This document shows, in pieces, positions 47,160-56,305 of a stretch of DNA of 64,000 nucleotides. Source of the DNA: Bog-473 sp963807775. GTDB lineage: Bacteria > Actinomycetota > Acidimicrobiia > Acidimicrobiales > RAAP-2. Each line of letters starts with the position of its first letter. Position 1 is the stretch's first letter. Both the position numbers and the translations under genes were made by a program. Below the pieces are notes generated by a model. The model had not been told where the DNA came from. It did not search any database and saw only the letters and a list, made by a program, of their open reading frames with translations. The DNA lies in NCBI GenBank assembly GCA_963807775.1, contig CAWECY010000018.1, positions 62,001 to 126,000 on the forward strand. Reading direction: 5' to 3'.

Positions 47160-47769
47160 GAACCGTCAGCCCTCATCGCCAGTGCGATGGTCGGCCATTC
47201 TGATGATCGGGGCGTCAGGGCTCGAGAAACCCCGGGCGTTGAACACCAAAGGGGGTCGCTGGGGGCTCACGGCCAATTCCTACCTCCGTCCTGCGGAATG
47301 GACAAGTCGGCATACGAAGGTTTCGCCTTCCGTTCATCCTGACGTAAGGCAGGAAATGTCCGAATCACTTGGCAATTTTGTTTGTGAACACTTGATTCCC
47401 GTCACGAAACGACAACCATGTCGAACTCGTCGTGTCAGGCCACGCCACACGCCGGAAATTTGATCCTGACGGCACCGACGACTTGCGGTCCTTCTTTGGC
47501 AGACAGAAGGCCAACGCACCTCGCCATAAGTAGGGGCCGAAGACATCGTACGAGCGATCCGCTCCCGCCCCAGGCAGCTGATCCGGGATCGAAGAGAAAG
47601 TGGACCTCGCGTCTGGTCCATTGGCTACGAAACAAGGCCCTCAGATGCTCCCGCACCGAGTGGTAACCCCGTAGGTATGAGCTACCCTGGCAAACCAATG
47701 TTCCGACACGGTCATGGGGCGTCGAACTGCCCGAGAACCTCAACGATGACGCGTCGGCCGTCGCGTTGA
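47160..47769. other. 610-bp intergenic region, no convincing gene
   Basis: Open frames here are short and lack conserved residues or ribosome sites. Part of it (about 47330-47420) is clearly AT-richer (ggcaattttgtttgtgaacacttgattcc). It probably holds the promoter of the polytopic gene downstream. No long inverted repeat or RNA motif was recognised. Confidence 0.45.
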
Positions 47770-48750
47770 TCAGGCGGGGATCGGAGCTGGCGCGGCCGGT
47801 CCAGTGATCACGGAATGGCCGTGCGCTACGGCCGAGGTACCTCCGACCGAACGGGATACGACATCGGAGTGGTACTCGTGGCGAACCGACAAGCGGACGA
47901 AGACACCGATGGTGTCGGCGAGCAGACGCCAGGCGGTCTTCAGTGAGACCGTGCTGCCCGAGCGCTCCTCGATGTGAACCGGCGCCTCCACGATGTGGGT
48001 GTAGCCGAGGCGCTGAGCCAGGACGAGGAGCTCGAGGTCGAGGGCGAAGCGGTTCTCCCGCAACAACGGAAGCACGTCAGCGATCACCCTGCGGTCCACC
48101 AACTTGATCCCGACCTGCGTGTCCTTCACATTGAGGCGGAACAGCAGGCAGTTCAGGCGCTGGTGCCCCAGCGAATAGAGCCGCCGCAGCGGGGTGTAGT
48201 GCACCGAAGAGTCCGGGTGCCGCTTACTCCCGATGATGATGTCGGGCTCCTCGGCGTGGATGATGGAGACGAACGAAGCCAGCAAATCCGGAGAGATGTC
48301 TCCATCGGCGTCGATGAAGCCGAGGTAGCGCCCGCGACCCAGCCCGAGGCCCATTCGCACGGCGTGCCCCTTGCCGACGTTGTTGGCGTAGGAGATACGT
48401 CGGACGATGCTTTCGGGGAACCCGTCCAACGTAAACGGGCTGCCGTCGGTCGACCCATCCGAAACCGTGATGATCTCGAAGGACATCCCTGAGGCGTCCA
48501 GCACTCGCATCAGGTGCTCGACCGTCGGTCGCAGACGGTCGCCGGGGTTGTAGTAAGGAACGACGATGGAGGCGTCGAGCGTCGCCTGCGGAAGGACGGA
48601 GACGTCGGGTATTCCGTCGCCGTGAGTCATGTATGGCCGGTCGACTCCCAATCCTTCAGCTACATCGACAGCCGCCGAGGGCTCCGCTACCGGACTCTGC
48701 ATGCCCCTGCCGGGACTCAGATCGGCGCTCGGGAGGGTCGCGGTCATCAC
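47770..48750 (-). CDS. GT2 family glycosyltransferase (dolichyl-phosphate-sugar synthase-like)
   Basis: 326 residues. After a 60-residue variable leader the GT-A fold begins at ASIVVPYYNPGDRLRPTVEHL. SFEIITVSDGSTDGS is the nucleotide-binding Asp motif, YANNVGKGHAVRMGLG the conserved GKGxAxxxG, and GRYLGFIDADGDISPDLL the DxD. DTQVGIKLVDRRV (Q/GxK) and EAPVHIEERSGSTVSL match polyprenyl-phosphate mannosyl/glucosyl transferases (DPM1-like). No membrane anchor is visible. It would transfer a sugar from a nucleotide donor to polyprenyl phosphate, supplying a GT-C partner such as the polytopic protein encoded downstream. Confidence 0.85.
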   Translation of the reverse strand: MMTATLPSADLSPGRGMQSPVAEPSAAVDVAEGLGVDRPYMTHGDGIPDVSVLPQATLDASIVVPYYNPGDRLRPTVEHLMRVLDASGMSFEIITVSDGSTDGSPFTLDGFPESIVRRISYANNVGKGHAVRMGLGLGRGRYLGFIDADGDISPDLLASFVSIIHAEEPDIIIGSKRHPDSSVHYTPLRRLYSLGHQRLNCLLFRLNVKDTQVGIKLVDRRVIADVLPLLRENRFALDLELLVLAQRLGYTHIVEAPVHIEERSGSTVSLKTAWRLLADTIGVFVRLSVRHEYHSDVVSRSVGGTSAVAHGHSVITGPAAPAPIPA

Positions 48751-48965
48751 TGGTCATTCTCACCACTCAGGACCGGAATCAACAAGCGAAAATACGTTCT
48801 GACACCAAGAAGTTACCTGTTGATCGCGCCATGTTCGCCCGTCGGAAATCAAGTTCGCCGTACCGGTGACCAGCAAACGAGTCGCCGGCATCGGCTTAGG
48901 GATTTCGCAACGCGACCTTGTGGCTCGGATCCATCACGGGACGTGCGCCGTGTCCGCGTCCATGC

Positions 48966-50459
48966 TTACGAAACGAGACGGAGAGGTTCCGGTTTCTCGG
49001 CCTGGGAGTCAGCGTCGGAGTGGGAGTGCGAGTCAAGTCCGTGGGCTGTCTTCTCCCAAAAGGACGGGGTCACCACCAGTTGCCATATCGCCTTTATCGC
49101 CGCGACGGACATCATCATCCAGTAGATGGGCACGAGCACGGCGGCCAACACCAAACCCACTGGTCCGGTGTGGCGCGCCGTGAGCAGGGTCAGGTACCAC
49201 AGAAGGAAATTCCCGAATGCCCACAGGACCAAGCCGACGTAGTACACGGGAGCCGGGAATATCTCCTCCACAAAAGTGGGGTGCGCGACAAACCACAAGA
49301 TGGTCAGGCCCCAGAAGAGCGGATTGAACACAGCCAGAATTGGCGTTGCGCCCACGAAGCACCACAGGTGGGCGATGCCCTTGAGACCGATCTCCTTCCT
49401 GAGCTGACCAGGGGAGCGTAGATGGATCAGAAACGTTTGCAGGTAGCCCTTGTACCACCTTGACCGCTGCTTGACCCAGTTCACGAAATCGCTGTTGGCC
49501 TCCTCCATTGTGGTCGATTCGAGCACCTTGATCTGGTAGTGCTCGCGGAACAGTCGGACCCCTAGGTCACAGTCCTCGGTGACGTTGTAGGGGTCCCACG
49601 CTCCGAGAGCTCGGAGGCTGTCGCGGCGGAAGTGATTCGATGTCCCACCCAGAGGAATTGGTGCCCGAACCGAGACCAGACCTGGCAGGAAATACGAGAA
49701 CCACATGGAATATTCAACGGTGAACCACTTGGTGATGATGTTCTGTGTTGCGTTGCGGTACGACAGCTTCGCCTGAAAGCAAGCGACTTCAGGACCCGAT
49801 CGAGCCATGGCGACAGCCGCTCGTCGCAGTTGGAGAATATCGGGAACATCTTCAACGTCGTAAACCGCGATGATGTCGCCCTTGGCCAGCGTGAGGCCAA
49901 AGTTCAATGCCTTCGGCTTGGTCCGAGGTTCCGCCGCGGGGACGATTACCATCCGGAACTGCGATGGAGGGTCAACGGAGTGGAGCATCTCCAAGGTCTC
50001 GTGGTCGTCCTGCTCAAGAAGGAGCAACACCTCAAGGCGGTCCTCGGGATATTCCATCTCAGCCAGGTTGTCGATCAGCTTGAGGATTACCGACGGTTCC
50101 TTGTACGCAGCAATGAGGACGGTGTAGAAGGGCAACTCTGAGCCGGGGACACTCAGGGCCTCCTCGTCGGTCACTACTTCAACAGCATCGTTCCGCATCG
50201 AGCGCAAGAACAGAAATGTTCGGTAGAGCACCGCAACCAGGTAGGCCAGGGTCGCCACCGCGACGACAAGGATGACCGTTAGTTGCAGGTCTTGGACCAG
50301 CCCGATGACAAAAGCAACCAGCATTCCGATGAACAGGATGCGTTGCCCTCGGGACAGGAGGCTCCGAGCCGACACGTGGGGGACCCGCTCGGCCAGGCCC
50401 GAAATACTGGCCTCAAGGCGCAACTCGGCCTCGACGTCATCCATCGGGACCGGCTTCAT
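48966..50459 (-). CDS. Membrane GT2 glycosyltransferase (BcsA/NdvC-like processive type)
   Basis: 497 residues. Two helices near residues 40-85 (ILFIGMLVAFVIGLVQDLQL and following), a GT-A domain, then three or four C-terminal helices (LVLWAFGNFLLWYLTLLTA, LVLAAVLVPIYWMMMSV). Motifs: PFYTVLIAAYKEPSVI, AVYDVEDVPD (DxD position), NVTEDCDLGVRL (TED) and VKQRSRWYKGYLQTF (QxxRW), the set of processive inverting GT2 enzymes that make and export polysaccharide. The C-terminus (SHSHSDADSQAEK) is a short polar tail. Together with the GT2 and GT-C-like genes downstream it indicates synthesis of an exopolysaccharide or cell-wall glycan. Confidence 0.85.
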   Translation of the reverse strand: MKPVPMDDVEAELRLEASISGLAERVPHVSARSLLSRGQRILFIGMLVAFVIGLVQDLQLTVILVVAVATLAYLVAVLYRTFLFLRSMRNDAVEVVTDEEALSVPGSELPFYTVLIAAYKEPSVILKLIDNLAEMEYPEDRLEVLLLLEQDDHETLEMLHSVDPPSQFRMVIVPAAEPRTKPKALNFGLTLAKGDIIAVYDVEDVPDILQLRRAAVAMARSGPEVACFQAKLSYRNATQNIITKWFTVEYSMWFSYFLPGLVSVRAPIPLGGTSNHFRRDSLRALGAWDPYNVTEDCDLGVRLFREHYQIKVLESTTMEEANSDFVNWVKQRSRWYKGYLQTFLIHLRSPGQLRKEIGLKGIAHLWCFVGATPILAVFNPLFWGLTILWFVAHPTFVEEIFPAPVYYVGLVLWAFGNFLLWYLTLLTARHTGPVGLVLAAVLVPIYWMMMSVAAIKAIWQLVVTPSFWEKTAHGLDSHSHSDADSQAEKPEPLRLVS

Positions 50460-50757
50460 CAGGGCCCGACTCTAATCAGGAGACGTGCTCCTCCGACAGG
50501 CGGCTTGTTCGAATATGAGAGTTCAAGCTCCTGTACAAGGCCGGTTTAGGCAGTCACGTATGTCATGATCTCAAACTCTCCATGACAAGGAAGTAACCGC
50601 CGCTCAAACTTCAGGTGACGCGGAAAAGGAACGGCGTTCCTGCCGTTACATTGACTCGTGTGGCTGGCACACTTTGCGCACAGCAGTCCACCCCCTCCCT
50701 GCCGGTAGCTGCCGGGAGGTGCGCTGGGGACCTTCTGGGACAAATCGGAGTCTTTCG

Positions 50758-51957
50758 GTGAGCGATCAAATGGCACCCGTCGGGATCGTGACGAACGGCA
50801 AGCACACGGTCGACGAGCCCGGATCGACGGCCATCAACGACACTCCCCTCCCCGTCAATAGGCAGTCAGTGGACGAGCGCCTCGACGCGCTCTTGCAGAC
50901 TATCCGCGAATGGGATTGGCGATCAGCCCCCGTCGCGGCGCGTCCGACATCGGCGGAGGCATCGGAAGTTCTTGCCACAGCACCGACCACTGCTGCTATA
51001 CCACCCGCGGCGGAGAAGGGCTTTGAACCGCCGCTGGTTCCCCCGGCCTCGGTCCCAAGTGCCAGTGAGCACACAGAGGCGTCCCTGCTCGAGCCGACAG
51101 CGCAGCACGCCAAAACCGAACCGCTACTGACCGAGCAAATCGATGACACCCCGAGCGAGGTGGCAGCACCGCTTGTACTCGAACCGCAACGGCTCGCGCC
51201 GGACCCAGTCCTGCTGGCCCTTGAGGTACCCGCGGCGACGGCAGCGCAAGACGCGGTCCCGTCGCCGGCGGACAGCTCGGAGACATTGACCGAAGCGATG
51301 CCGTTGCTACGCGAGAACCCCGAGGGTCCGACCACGGGGACGATCCCGGCCGTCGAGCCGCGTCCCAATCTTCTGGAGTCCAAGGGGCGGTCGCGCCTGA
51401 ATCTCTTGTTACTGTGCCTGGCTGCAGTCGCGGTGGTAGTTCTCATCATCGGGGGTATCCGCGTTGTTTCCGAGAAGAGCCAAACCCCGAGTTTGAGTGG
51501 CACAACTCCGACCACGGCTGCGCCACGGCCGGCCTCCCATGCATTCGCTCCAGCCCACCCGGCGCCGATTACCAGCGCGCAGCTGGCGATGTACAAGCAG
51601 TACGCCCAGAGCCTGCAAGCGGCGAACACGGTGGCGACGAAGCGACTGGCGGGGGTGGGGAGCACACCCACCGCGGCCGACGTCGAGCCCGTGACTTCTC
51701 CCTACGTCACTGCGCTGAACACCTACAACATCGATCTCGCCTTCATCAAATGGCCTGCCAGCATGGAGACTGCCGTTAAGGCCGACCAATCGGAACTGGG
51801 AATCATGGCGAACTTCCTGAAGAATGTCTCCTTCGTCAGCCCCGGCGAGATGGGCGCGTGGCTCGCCCAATTGAACGATCGGGCCGCCCAAGTGCAGGCC
51901 ACCGACAACGTCGTCCGCCAGGAGCTGGGCCTGTCGAAGACCACCTCGTTCCCGTAA
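50758..51957 (+). CDS. Single-pass membrane protein with long disordered cytoplasmic region
   Basis: About 399 residues from GTG 50758, which has cggag 7 bp upstream; ATG five codons later is possible. Residues 15-40 include a short helix (VDERLDALLQTIREWDW). Residues 45-230 are Pro/Ala/Glu-rich and disordered. One helix near 238-258 (LLLLCLAAVAVVVLIIGGI) is followed by a Thr/Pro linker and an extracellular all-helical domain of about 140 residues (AQLAMYKQYAQSLQAANTVA, IKWPASMETAVKADQSELGI, GEMGAWLAQLNDRAAQV) with no cysteine. Family not recognised; similar in plan to other single-pass proteins of this cluster. Confidence 0.6.
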   Translation: MSDQMAPVGIVTNGKHTVDEPGSTAINDTPLPVNRQSVDERLDALLQTIREWDWRSAPVAARPTSAEASEVLATAPTTAAIPPAAEKGFEPPLVPPASVPSASEHTEASLLEPTAQHAKTEPLLTEQIDDTPSEVAAPLVLEPQRLAPDPVLLALEVPAATAAQDAVPSPADSSETLTEAMPLLRENPEGPTTGTIPAVEPRPNLLESKGRSRLNLLLLCLAAVAVVVLIIGGIRVVSEKSQTPSLSGTTPTTAAPRPASHAFAPAHPAPITSAQLAMYKQYAQSLQAANTVATKRLAGVGSTPTAADVEPVTSPYVTALNTYNIDLAFIKWPASMETAVKADQSELGIMANFLKNVSFVSPGEMGAWLAQLNDRAAQVQATDNVVRQELGLSKTTSFP

Positions 51958-52016
51958 TCGCCGGCGAGGTCGAATCGGGCTGCACGCCGAGTAAGCCCCC
52001 CAGCCGGGTCTGGGCA

Positions 52017-52630
52017 CTAGTCGGTGCTCGGAGTCACCCGACTGCGCGCCGCGTTGAAGAGCAGGCGCACGACGGCACCGATGATGGCGAGGTCGAGCAA
52101 CATCTGGGCGGAGACCACGGACGCGCCGCGTCGGTACGCGGCGTGATGTCACCAAAGCCCACCGTCGAGAAGATGGTCACGGCGAAATAGAAGGCTCTGA
52201 CGTGATCGAGCGGTTGCGTGAAGGTGGCCGCTGACTCGTGGGACATGGCCAGGTAGATGGAGGAGAAGAGAGCGAGGAAGAGTCCGATCACGACGCTAAG
52301 CGCCTCGACCGCCCGTAGCTCCGGCAGGCGTGCCCTCGATATGCGGCCGATCTGCCAGACCAGGACGGCGCTGACGAGGGCGACGTCGACGGCGAGCCGG
52401 GTGAAGGCCCGCGCGCCGGACTCTCGGGCGATGGGGAGGGCGGCGTAGGCACCGAAGATGAGGATCCAGGCCAGGAATACCTGCGCCGACGTGGTGAGGA
52501 TGGCGCGCCGACGCTCAGCGGTGGGGAGGTCGCCCAGGCGCAGCGGGGCGTGGAGGGTCGTCTTGCGCCGGCGCAACGGAACCCGGCTCGGCGCCTGGCT
52601 GGAAGCATCGTTCTGAGTGTCGGGTTCCAC
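52017..52630 (-). CDS. Potassium-channel family protein (2TM-pore domain; one indel)
   Basis: About 204 residues. Four hydrophobic segments (VFLAWILIFGAYAALPI, LAVDVALVSAVLVWQI, AVEALSVVIGLFLALFSSIYL, then the pore part). The selectivity filter is TVGFGD, preceded by FYFAVTIFS, as in KcsA-like channels. A 1-base insertion near 52118 shifts the last helix; corrected it reads AQMLLDLAIIGAVVRLLF and ends at 52017. No C-terminal regulatory domain (RCK) is present. It would conduct K+ across the membrane; gating is unknown. Confidence 0.78.
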
Positions 52631-52821
52631 AGCCCAAGACGCTAACGAGATCGGCTCAGCCAGGGAAACAAAGGGGTGCTACCCCCACGGTCCGGCACAG
52701 GTACTACCGTCCCTGCCTTTTTGCATCAAAAGGGGCAGAATTGCAGTGGAGCGTGCGGTTGGCTCCGGGGGAAGGCACCCGATCGCGCATCCAGGCAGAG
52801 CGTACGGTGAAAGGGGAACCG

Positions 52822-53517
52822 ATGAAGGACTCGAGTTTAAACCGCTTCATGTGGCTGATCGGCCTGCTTGTGGTGGCGTTGATTTTCGTCTCGTTCGGGC
52901 CGCTCTCAAGCGGCGGGCCAGGCGGGAACGCATCGGGAGCGACCGTGGTGCACTGGTACAACGCGCACGTGAACGCGCAGTGGGCCACCATCTGGCTGGT
53001 CGGGCTGGCGCTCTTCCTGCTGCTGGTCTACGTGACCCAGCTTCGGAGCGTCCTTGTCCAGACCGGGGGTGAGCGGCTGTGGCCCAACATGGTCTTCGCC
53101 TCGGGCCTCCTGCTGGTCGCCGGATTCATCATCCTCGGCAGCTTCGAGATCACGCTGATTCTCGCCGCGCACAACCACGACTACACCGTGGCGCACTTCG
53201 TCAACTTCTACTCGTCGAACGCCGAGCTGCTCTTCCTCGCCGGTTTGGTCTTCCTGACGCTCTCGGCCGGACTGGCCATCCTGCTCAACCGCGAGGGGAC
53301 TCCGCTGCCCAAGCTGCTCGGGTGGTGGTCCATCCTGGTGGCCGTGGTCGGCGCGGCGGGCCCGGTGAGCTTCTTCGCGCTGCTCTTCGGGCTGCCGATC
53401 TGGCTCATCGCCACCGGGATCGTCATCGCGGTGAAGCAGAGGCGGGGCACGCTCGGCGGGGACTCGGGTAGCGGAGCCTCGGTCAGAGCAGCGGCGCCGG
53501 AGGCGGTCGCCGTCTAG
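52822..53517 (+). CDS. Polytopic membrane protein of unknown function
   Basis: 231 residues from ATG 52822 (aaagggga ribosome site). Six hydrophobic segments: FMWLIGLLVVALIFVSFG, WATIWLVGLALFLLLVYV, MVFASGLLLVAGFIILGSF, ELLFLAGLVFLTLSAGLAIL, WWSILVAVVGAAGPVSFFAL and LFGLPIWLIATGIVIAV. A conserved-looking loop (VVHWYNAHVNAQW) lies between helices 1 and 2. It resembles actinobacterial DUF4386-type integral membrane proteins of similar length, but no specific family is asserted. Convergent with sucD, with a shared hairpin between them. Confidence 0.65.
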   Translation: MKDSSLNRFMWLIGLLVVALIFVSFGPLSSGGPGGNASGATVVHWYNAHVNAQWATIWLVGLALFLLLVYVTQLRSVLVQTGGERLWPNMVFASGLLLVAGFIILGSFEITLILAAHNHDYTVAHFVNFYSSNAELLFLAGLVFLTLSAGLAILLNREGTPLPKLLGWWSILVAVVGAAGPVSFFALLFGLPIWLIATGIVIAVKQRRGTLGGDSGSGASVRAAAPEAVAV

Positions 53518-53530
53518 TCGCGTTCTACGC

Positions 53531-53571
53531 GCCATCGTGCGGGTGGTTCAGCTGAGCCCCCGCACGATGGC
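53531..53571. terminator. Bidirectional hairpin between convergent genes
   Basis: gccatcgtgcggg (53531-53543) pairs perfectly with cccgcacgatggc (53559-53571): a 13-bp stem with a 15-base loop. The sucD stop lies inside the loop, so the last SucD codons (AIVRGLS) form one arm. It can serve both the plus-strand membrane gene and sucD. There is no long T-tract, as is common in high-GC actinobacteria. Confidence 0.7.
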
Positions 53572-54438
53572 CACCATCTTCTCGCCGCACTCGGTCGGGT
53601 TCTGTGCCACCTCGACACCGGCGGCCGACAAGGCCTCCATCTTGGCCTGGGCCGTGCCCGACGAACCTGAGATGATGGCGCCCGCGTGGCCCATCTTGCG
53701 ACCGGGAGGCGCGGTGACGCCGGCGATGTAGGCCGCCACCGGCTTGGTCACGTGCTCCTTGATGAACTCGGCCGCCCGTTCCTCCTCGGAGCCACCGATC
53801 TCACCGATCATCATGACGGCCTTGGTGTCGGGGTCGTGCTCGAAGGCGCGCAGGCAATCGATGAAGTTGGTGCCCGGGACGGGGTCGCCGCCGATGCCGA
53901 CGCACGTGGTCTGGCCGATGCCCTGCTGCGAGAGCTCGTGGAGCGCCTGGTAGGTCAGCGTGCCCGAGCGCGAGACGATACCCACGGGTCCTCCCGGCAG
54001 CGCGATGTCGCCCGAGGTGATGCCGATGTTGCACTTACCGGGGCTGATGATCCCCGGGCAGTTCGGACCCAGCAGTCGGGTGCCCGGATACTCCTCTACC
54101 AGGCGGTTGTACGTCACGGCCTCGTCCTGGGCCGGAATGCCCTCGGTGATGCACACGATGAAGGCGATGCCAGCCTCGGCGGCCTCGATGATGGCGTCGG
54201 CCGCGCCCCGCGGCGGCACGCTGATGAAGGAGGCGGTGGCACCGGTCTCTTTAAGCGCCTCGGCCACCGACGCGTAGACGGCGATGCCCTCGATCTCCTC
54301 CCCGCCCCGCTTGGGATTGGTGCCGCCAACGATCTGGGTGCCGTAGGCCTTGTTGCGTAAGCCGTGGTAGAGCCCCTGGCTCGTCGGGCTGATGCCCTGG
54401 ATCACGACTTTGGTCGTCTCGTCAACGAAGATGCTCAC
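53548..54438 (-). CDS. sucD: Succinyl-CoA synthetase (ADP/GDP-forming) alpha subunit
   Basis: 296 residues, full family length. CoA-binding Rossmann part starts SIFVDETTKVVIQGISPTSQ; FISVPPRGAADAIIEA and FIVCITEGIPAQDE follow. GPNCPGIISPGKCNIG is the conserved alpha-subunit motif. The active-site histidine that is phosphorylated lies in RKMGHAGAIISG. MIGEIGGSEEERAAEFI contacts the beta subunit. The gene follows sucC by 38 bp on the same strand. It catalyses the TCA-cycle step succinyl-CoA to succinate with nucleotide phosphorylation. Confidence 0.95.
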   Translation of the reverse strand: MSIFVDETTKVVIQGISPTSQGLYHGLRNKAYGTQIVGGTNPKRGGEEIEGIAVYASVAEALKETGATASFISVPPRGAADAIIEAAEAGIAFIVCITEGIPAQDEAVTYNRLVEEYPGTRLLGPNCPGIISPGKCNIGITSGDIALPGGPVGIVSRSGTLTYQALHELSQQGIGQTTCVGIGGDPVPGTNFIDCLRAFEHDPDTKAVMMIGEIGGSEEERAAEFIKEHVTKPVAAYIAGVTAPPGRKMGHAGAIISGSSGTAQAKMEALSAAGVEVAQNPTECGEKMVAIVRGLS

Positions 54439-54476
54439 GTTCTTGATGTGCTCTCGGTCCTGGTGGGTCGGTCGGC

Positions 54477-55619
54477 CTAGGCCTGCGCCAGCGCCACGGC
54501 GTGGCGGGCGGCGTCGAGCATGGTGGGCTCGGCGATCAGGGTGTCCGAAAGATGGTCGGCCAGCAGCGCCCGGCCCTGCCCGGCGTTGGTGCCGTCGAGC
54601 CGCATGACGACGGGCGAGCTCAGTTTGACCCGGCTCATGGCCTCGATGATGCCCTTGGCCACCTCGTCCACCCGGGTGATGCCGCCGAAGATGTTGACGA
54701 AGATCGCCTTGACCGCGGGGTCGGCGTTGATGGTCTCGAGCGCGGCCGCCATCACGTCGGCGTTGGCTCCCCCACCGATGTCGAGGAAGTTGGCCGGTTC
54801 ACCGCCCACCTGGTTGACCACATCGAGCGTCGACATGGCCAGGCCGGCGCCGTTGGCGATGATGCCGACCGTGCCCGACAGGCCGATGTAGTTGAGGCCC
54901 TTCTCCTTGGCCATCTTCTCCCGAGGGTCGATATCGGAGTCGTCCTCGTACTCTTCCCACTCGGGGTGGCGGAAGGTGGCGTTCTCGTCCAGCGTCACCT
55001 TGGCGTCGAGCGCGTGCACCTTGCCCTCGGGGGTGAGGATGAGCGGGTTGATCTCAGCCAGGTCGCAGTCGCCCTCGACGTAACAGGCGTACAGCCGCAC
55101 CAGCAGCGTGGCCGCCTGCTCGCGTGCTTCGGGGTCGAGCTCGGCCCGGTCGACCCACTCCCGCGCCTCCTCTTCGGACAGGCCCCTGACCGGGTCGATG
55201 TGGATACGGGCGATGGCTTCGGGGTTGGTCTCGGCCACCTCCTCGATCTCGACGCCACCCTCGGCCGAGAGCATGCCGAGGTGCAGCTTGGCCGGCCGGT
55301 CGAGGGTGAAGCTGGCGTAGTACTCCTGGGCGATGTCGGACGCGTGCTCGACCCAGAGCCGTTTGACCACGTGGCCCTTGATGTCAAGACCAAGGATGTT
55401 GCCGGCGTGCAGGCGCACCTCGTCGGCGTCGGCCGCCAGCTTGACGCCGCCCGCCTTGCCGCGGCCGCCCACCTTCACCTGGGCCTTGACCACCACCGGG
55501 TAGCCGGCCGCCTCGGCCTGCTCCACCGCCTCGTCCACCGTGTCGGCCACCCCGCCCGCCGAGGTCGGGATGCCGAAGCGGGCGAAGTACTGCTTGCCCT
55601 GGTACTCGTAGAGGTCCAC
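54477..55619 (-). CDS. sucC: Succinyl-CoA synthetase (ADP/GDP-forming) beta subunit
   Basis: 380 residues from GTG 55619 (VDLYEYQGKQYFARFGI), with aaggag 12 bp upstream; longer starts would add a sequence unlike the family. ATP-grasp domain: YPVVVKAQVKVGGRGKAGGV, ADEVRLHAGNILGLDIKGH, and EINPLILTPEGKVHALDAKV for the Mg-nucleotide site. The C-terminal CoA-ligase domain has YIGLSGTVGIIANGAGLAM, DIGGGANADVM and NIFGGITRVDEVAKGI, all canonical. A short stretch of this gene (55238-55286) is copied at 57592-57640. Upstream of sucD in one transcript. Confidence 0.95.
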   Translation of the reverse strand: MDLYEYQGKQYFARFGIPTSAGGVADTVDEAVEQAEAAGYPVVVKAQVKVGGRGKAGGVKLAADADEVRLHAGNILGLDIKGHVVKRLWVEHASDIAQEYYASFTLDRPAKLHLGMLSAEGGVEIEEVAETNPEAIARIHIDPVRGLSEEEAREWVDRAELDPEAREQAATLLVRLYACYVEGDCDLAEINPLILTPEGKVHALDAKVTLDENATFRHPEWEEYEDDSDIDPREKMAKEKGLNYIGLSGTVGIIANGAGLAMSTLDVVNQVGGEPANFLDIGGGANADVMAAALETINADPAVKAIFVNIFGGITRVDEVAKGIIEAMSRVKLSSPVVMRLDGTNAGQGRALLADHLSDTLIAEPTMLDAARHAVALAQA

Positions 55620-55725
55620 TTTGGGTGCTGTCTCCTTTGTCGGTGGTTCGGGTGTCGCGAAGTTGGTGCGCGTGAAACGGGTAGTGCTCGGATCGGGAGG
55701 GCGGCGGGCCAGGCCGGCGCCGGGC

Positions 55726-56142
55726 TCAGGCCTCGACGGACTCCTCCCGCGCATCGAGCGTGTCGGCCAGCCAGTTCCCTATGGAGTCGAGGGGGGCACC
55801 CGGGGTGAAGACGGCGGCCACGCCCTCGTCCTTCAGAACCGGGATGTCGGCCTCTGGGATGATCCCACCGACTATGACGAGCACGTCCTCGCGCCCGGCG
55901 TCGGCCAGGAGCTTCACCACCTTGGGCACCAAGGTGAGGTGGGCCCCAGAGAGCAGGGAGAGCCCCACGGCGTCGGCGTCCTCCTGCACCACGGCCTGAA
56001 CCACCTGCTCGGGGGTCTGGTGTAGGCCGGTGTAGACGACCTCGAAACCGCTGTCGCGCAGCGCTCGGGCAATGACCTTGGCCCCCCGGTCGTGGCCATC
56101 GAGCCCGGGCTTGGCTACGACCACCCTGTAGGGACGTTTCAT
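55726..56142 (-). CDS. Stand-alone B12-binding domain, methylmalonyl-CoA mutase C-terminal type
   Basis: 138 residues. RVVVAKPGLDGHDRGAKVIA carries the DGHDRG motif (DxHxxG-type) whose His is the lower cobalt ligand; DADAVGLSLLSGAHLTLV and VIVGGIIPEADIPVLKD complete the cobalamin fold, as in the small chain of archaeal/actinobacterial methylmalonyl-CoA mutases. The catalytic large subunit is not in the window. Adjacent to sucCD, which handles succinyl-CoA, the product of the mutase, so the neighbourhood is coherent. The large-chain partner could be encoded elsewhere; a related acyl-CoA mutase is possible. Confidence 0.9.
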   Translation of the reverse strand: MKRPYRVVVAKPGLDGHDRGAKVIARALRDSGFEVVYTGLHQTPEQVVQAVVQEDADAVGLSLLSGAHLTLVPKVVKLLADAGREDVLVIVGGIIPEADIPVLKDEGVAAVFTPGAPLDSIGNWLADTLDAREESVEA

Positions 56143-56305
56143 GACCTCTCAAGGATACGGATGCCCTGATCTGGGCGCCAGACAGAGGGGACCGACGCAC
56201 GCCGGGTGCTCGGCGCAGCGGGGACCGGCACAGTTCGCTCAGAGATCATCCGCCCGTCACTGAGTCATCGCGGAATGCCAACCCGGCCGCGACACACTGC
56301 TTGCA

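Noticed and set aside
47160..47769. Possible RNA gene or riboswitch in the 610-bp gap
   Set aside because: No tRNA cloverleaf, no recognised riboswitch core and no long stem were found by eye.
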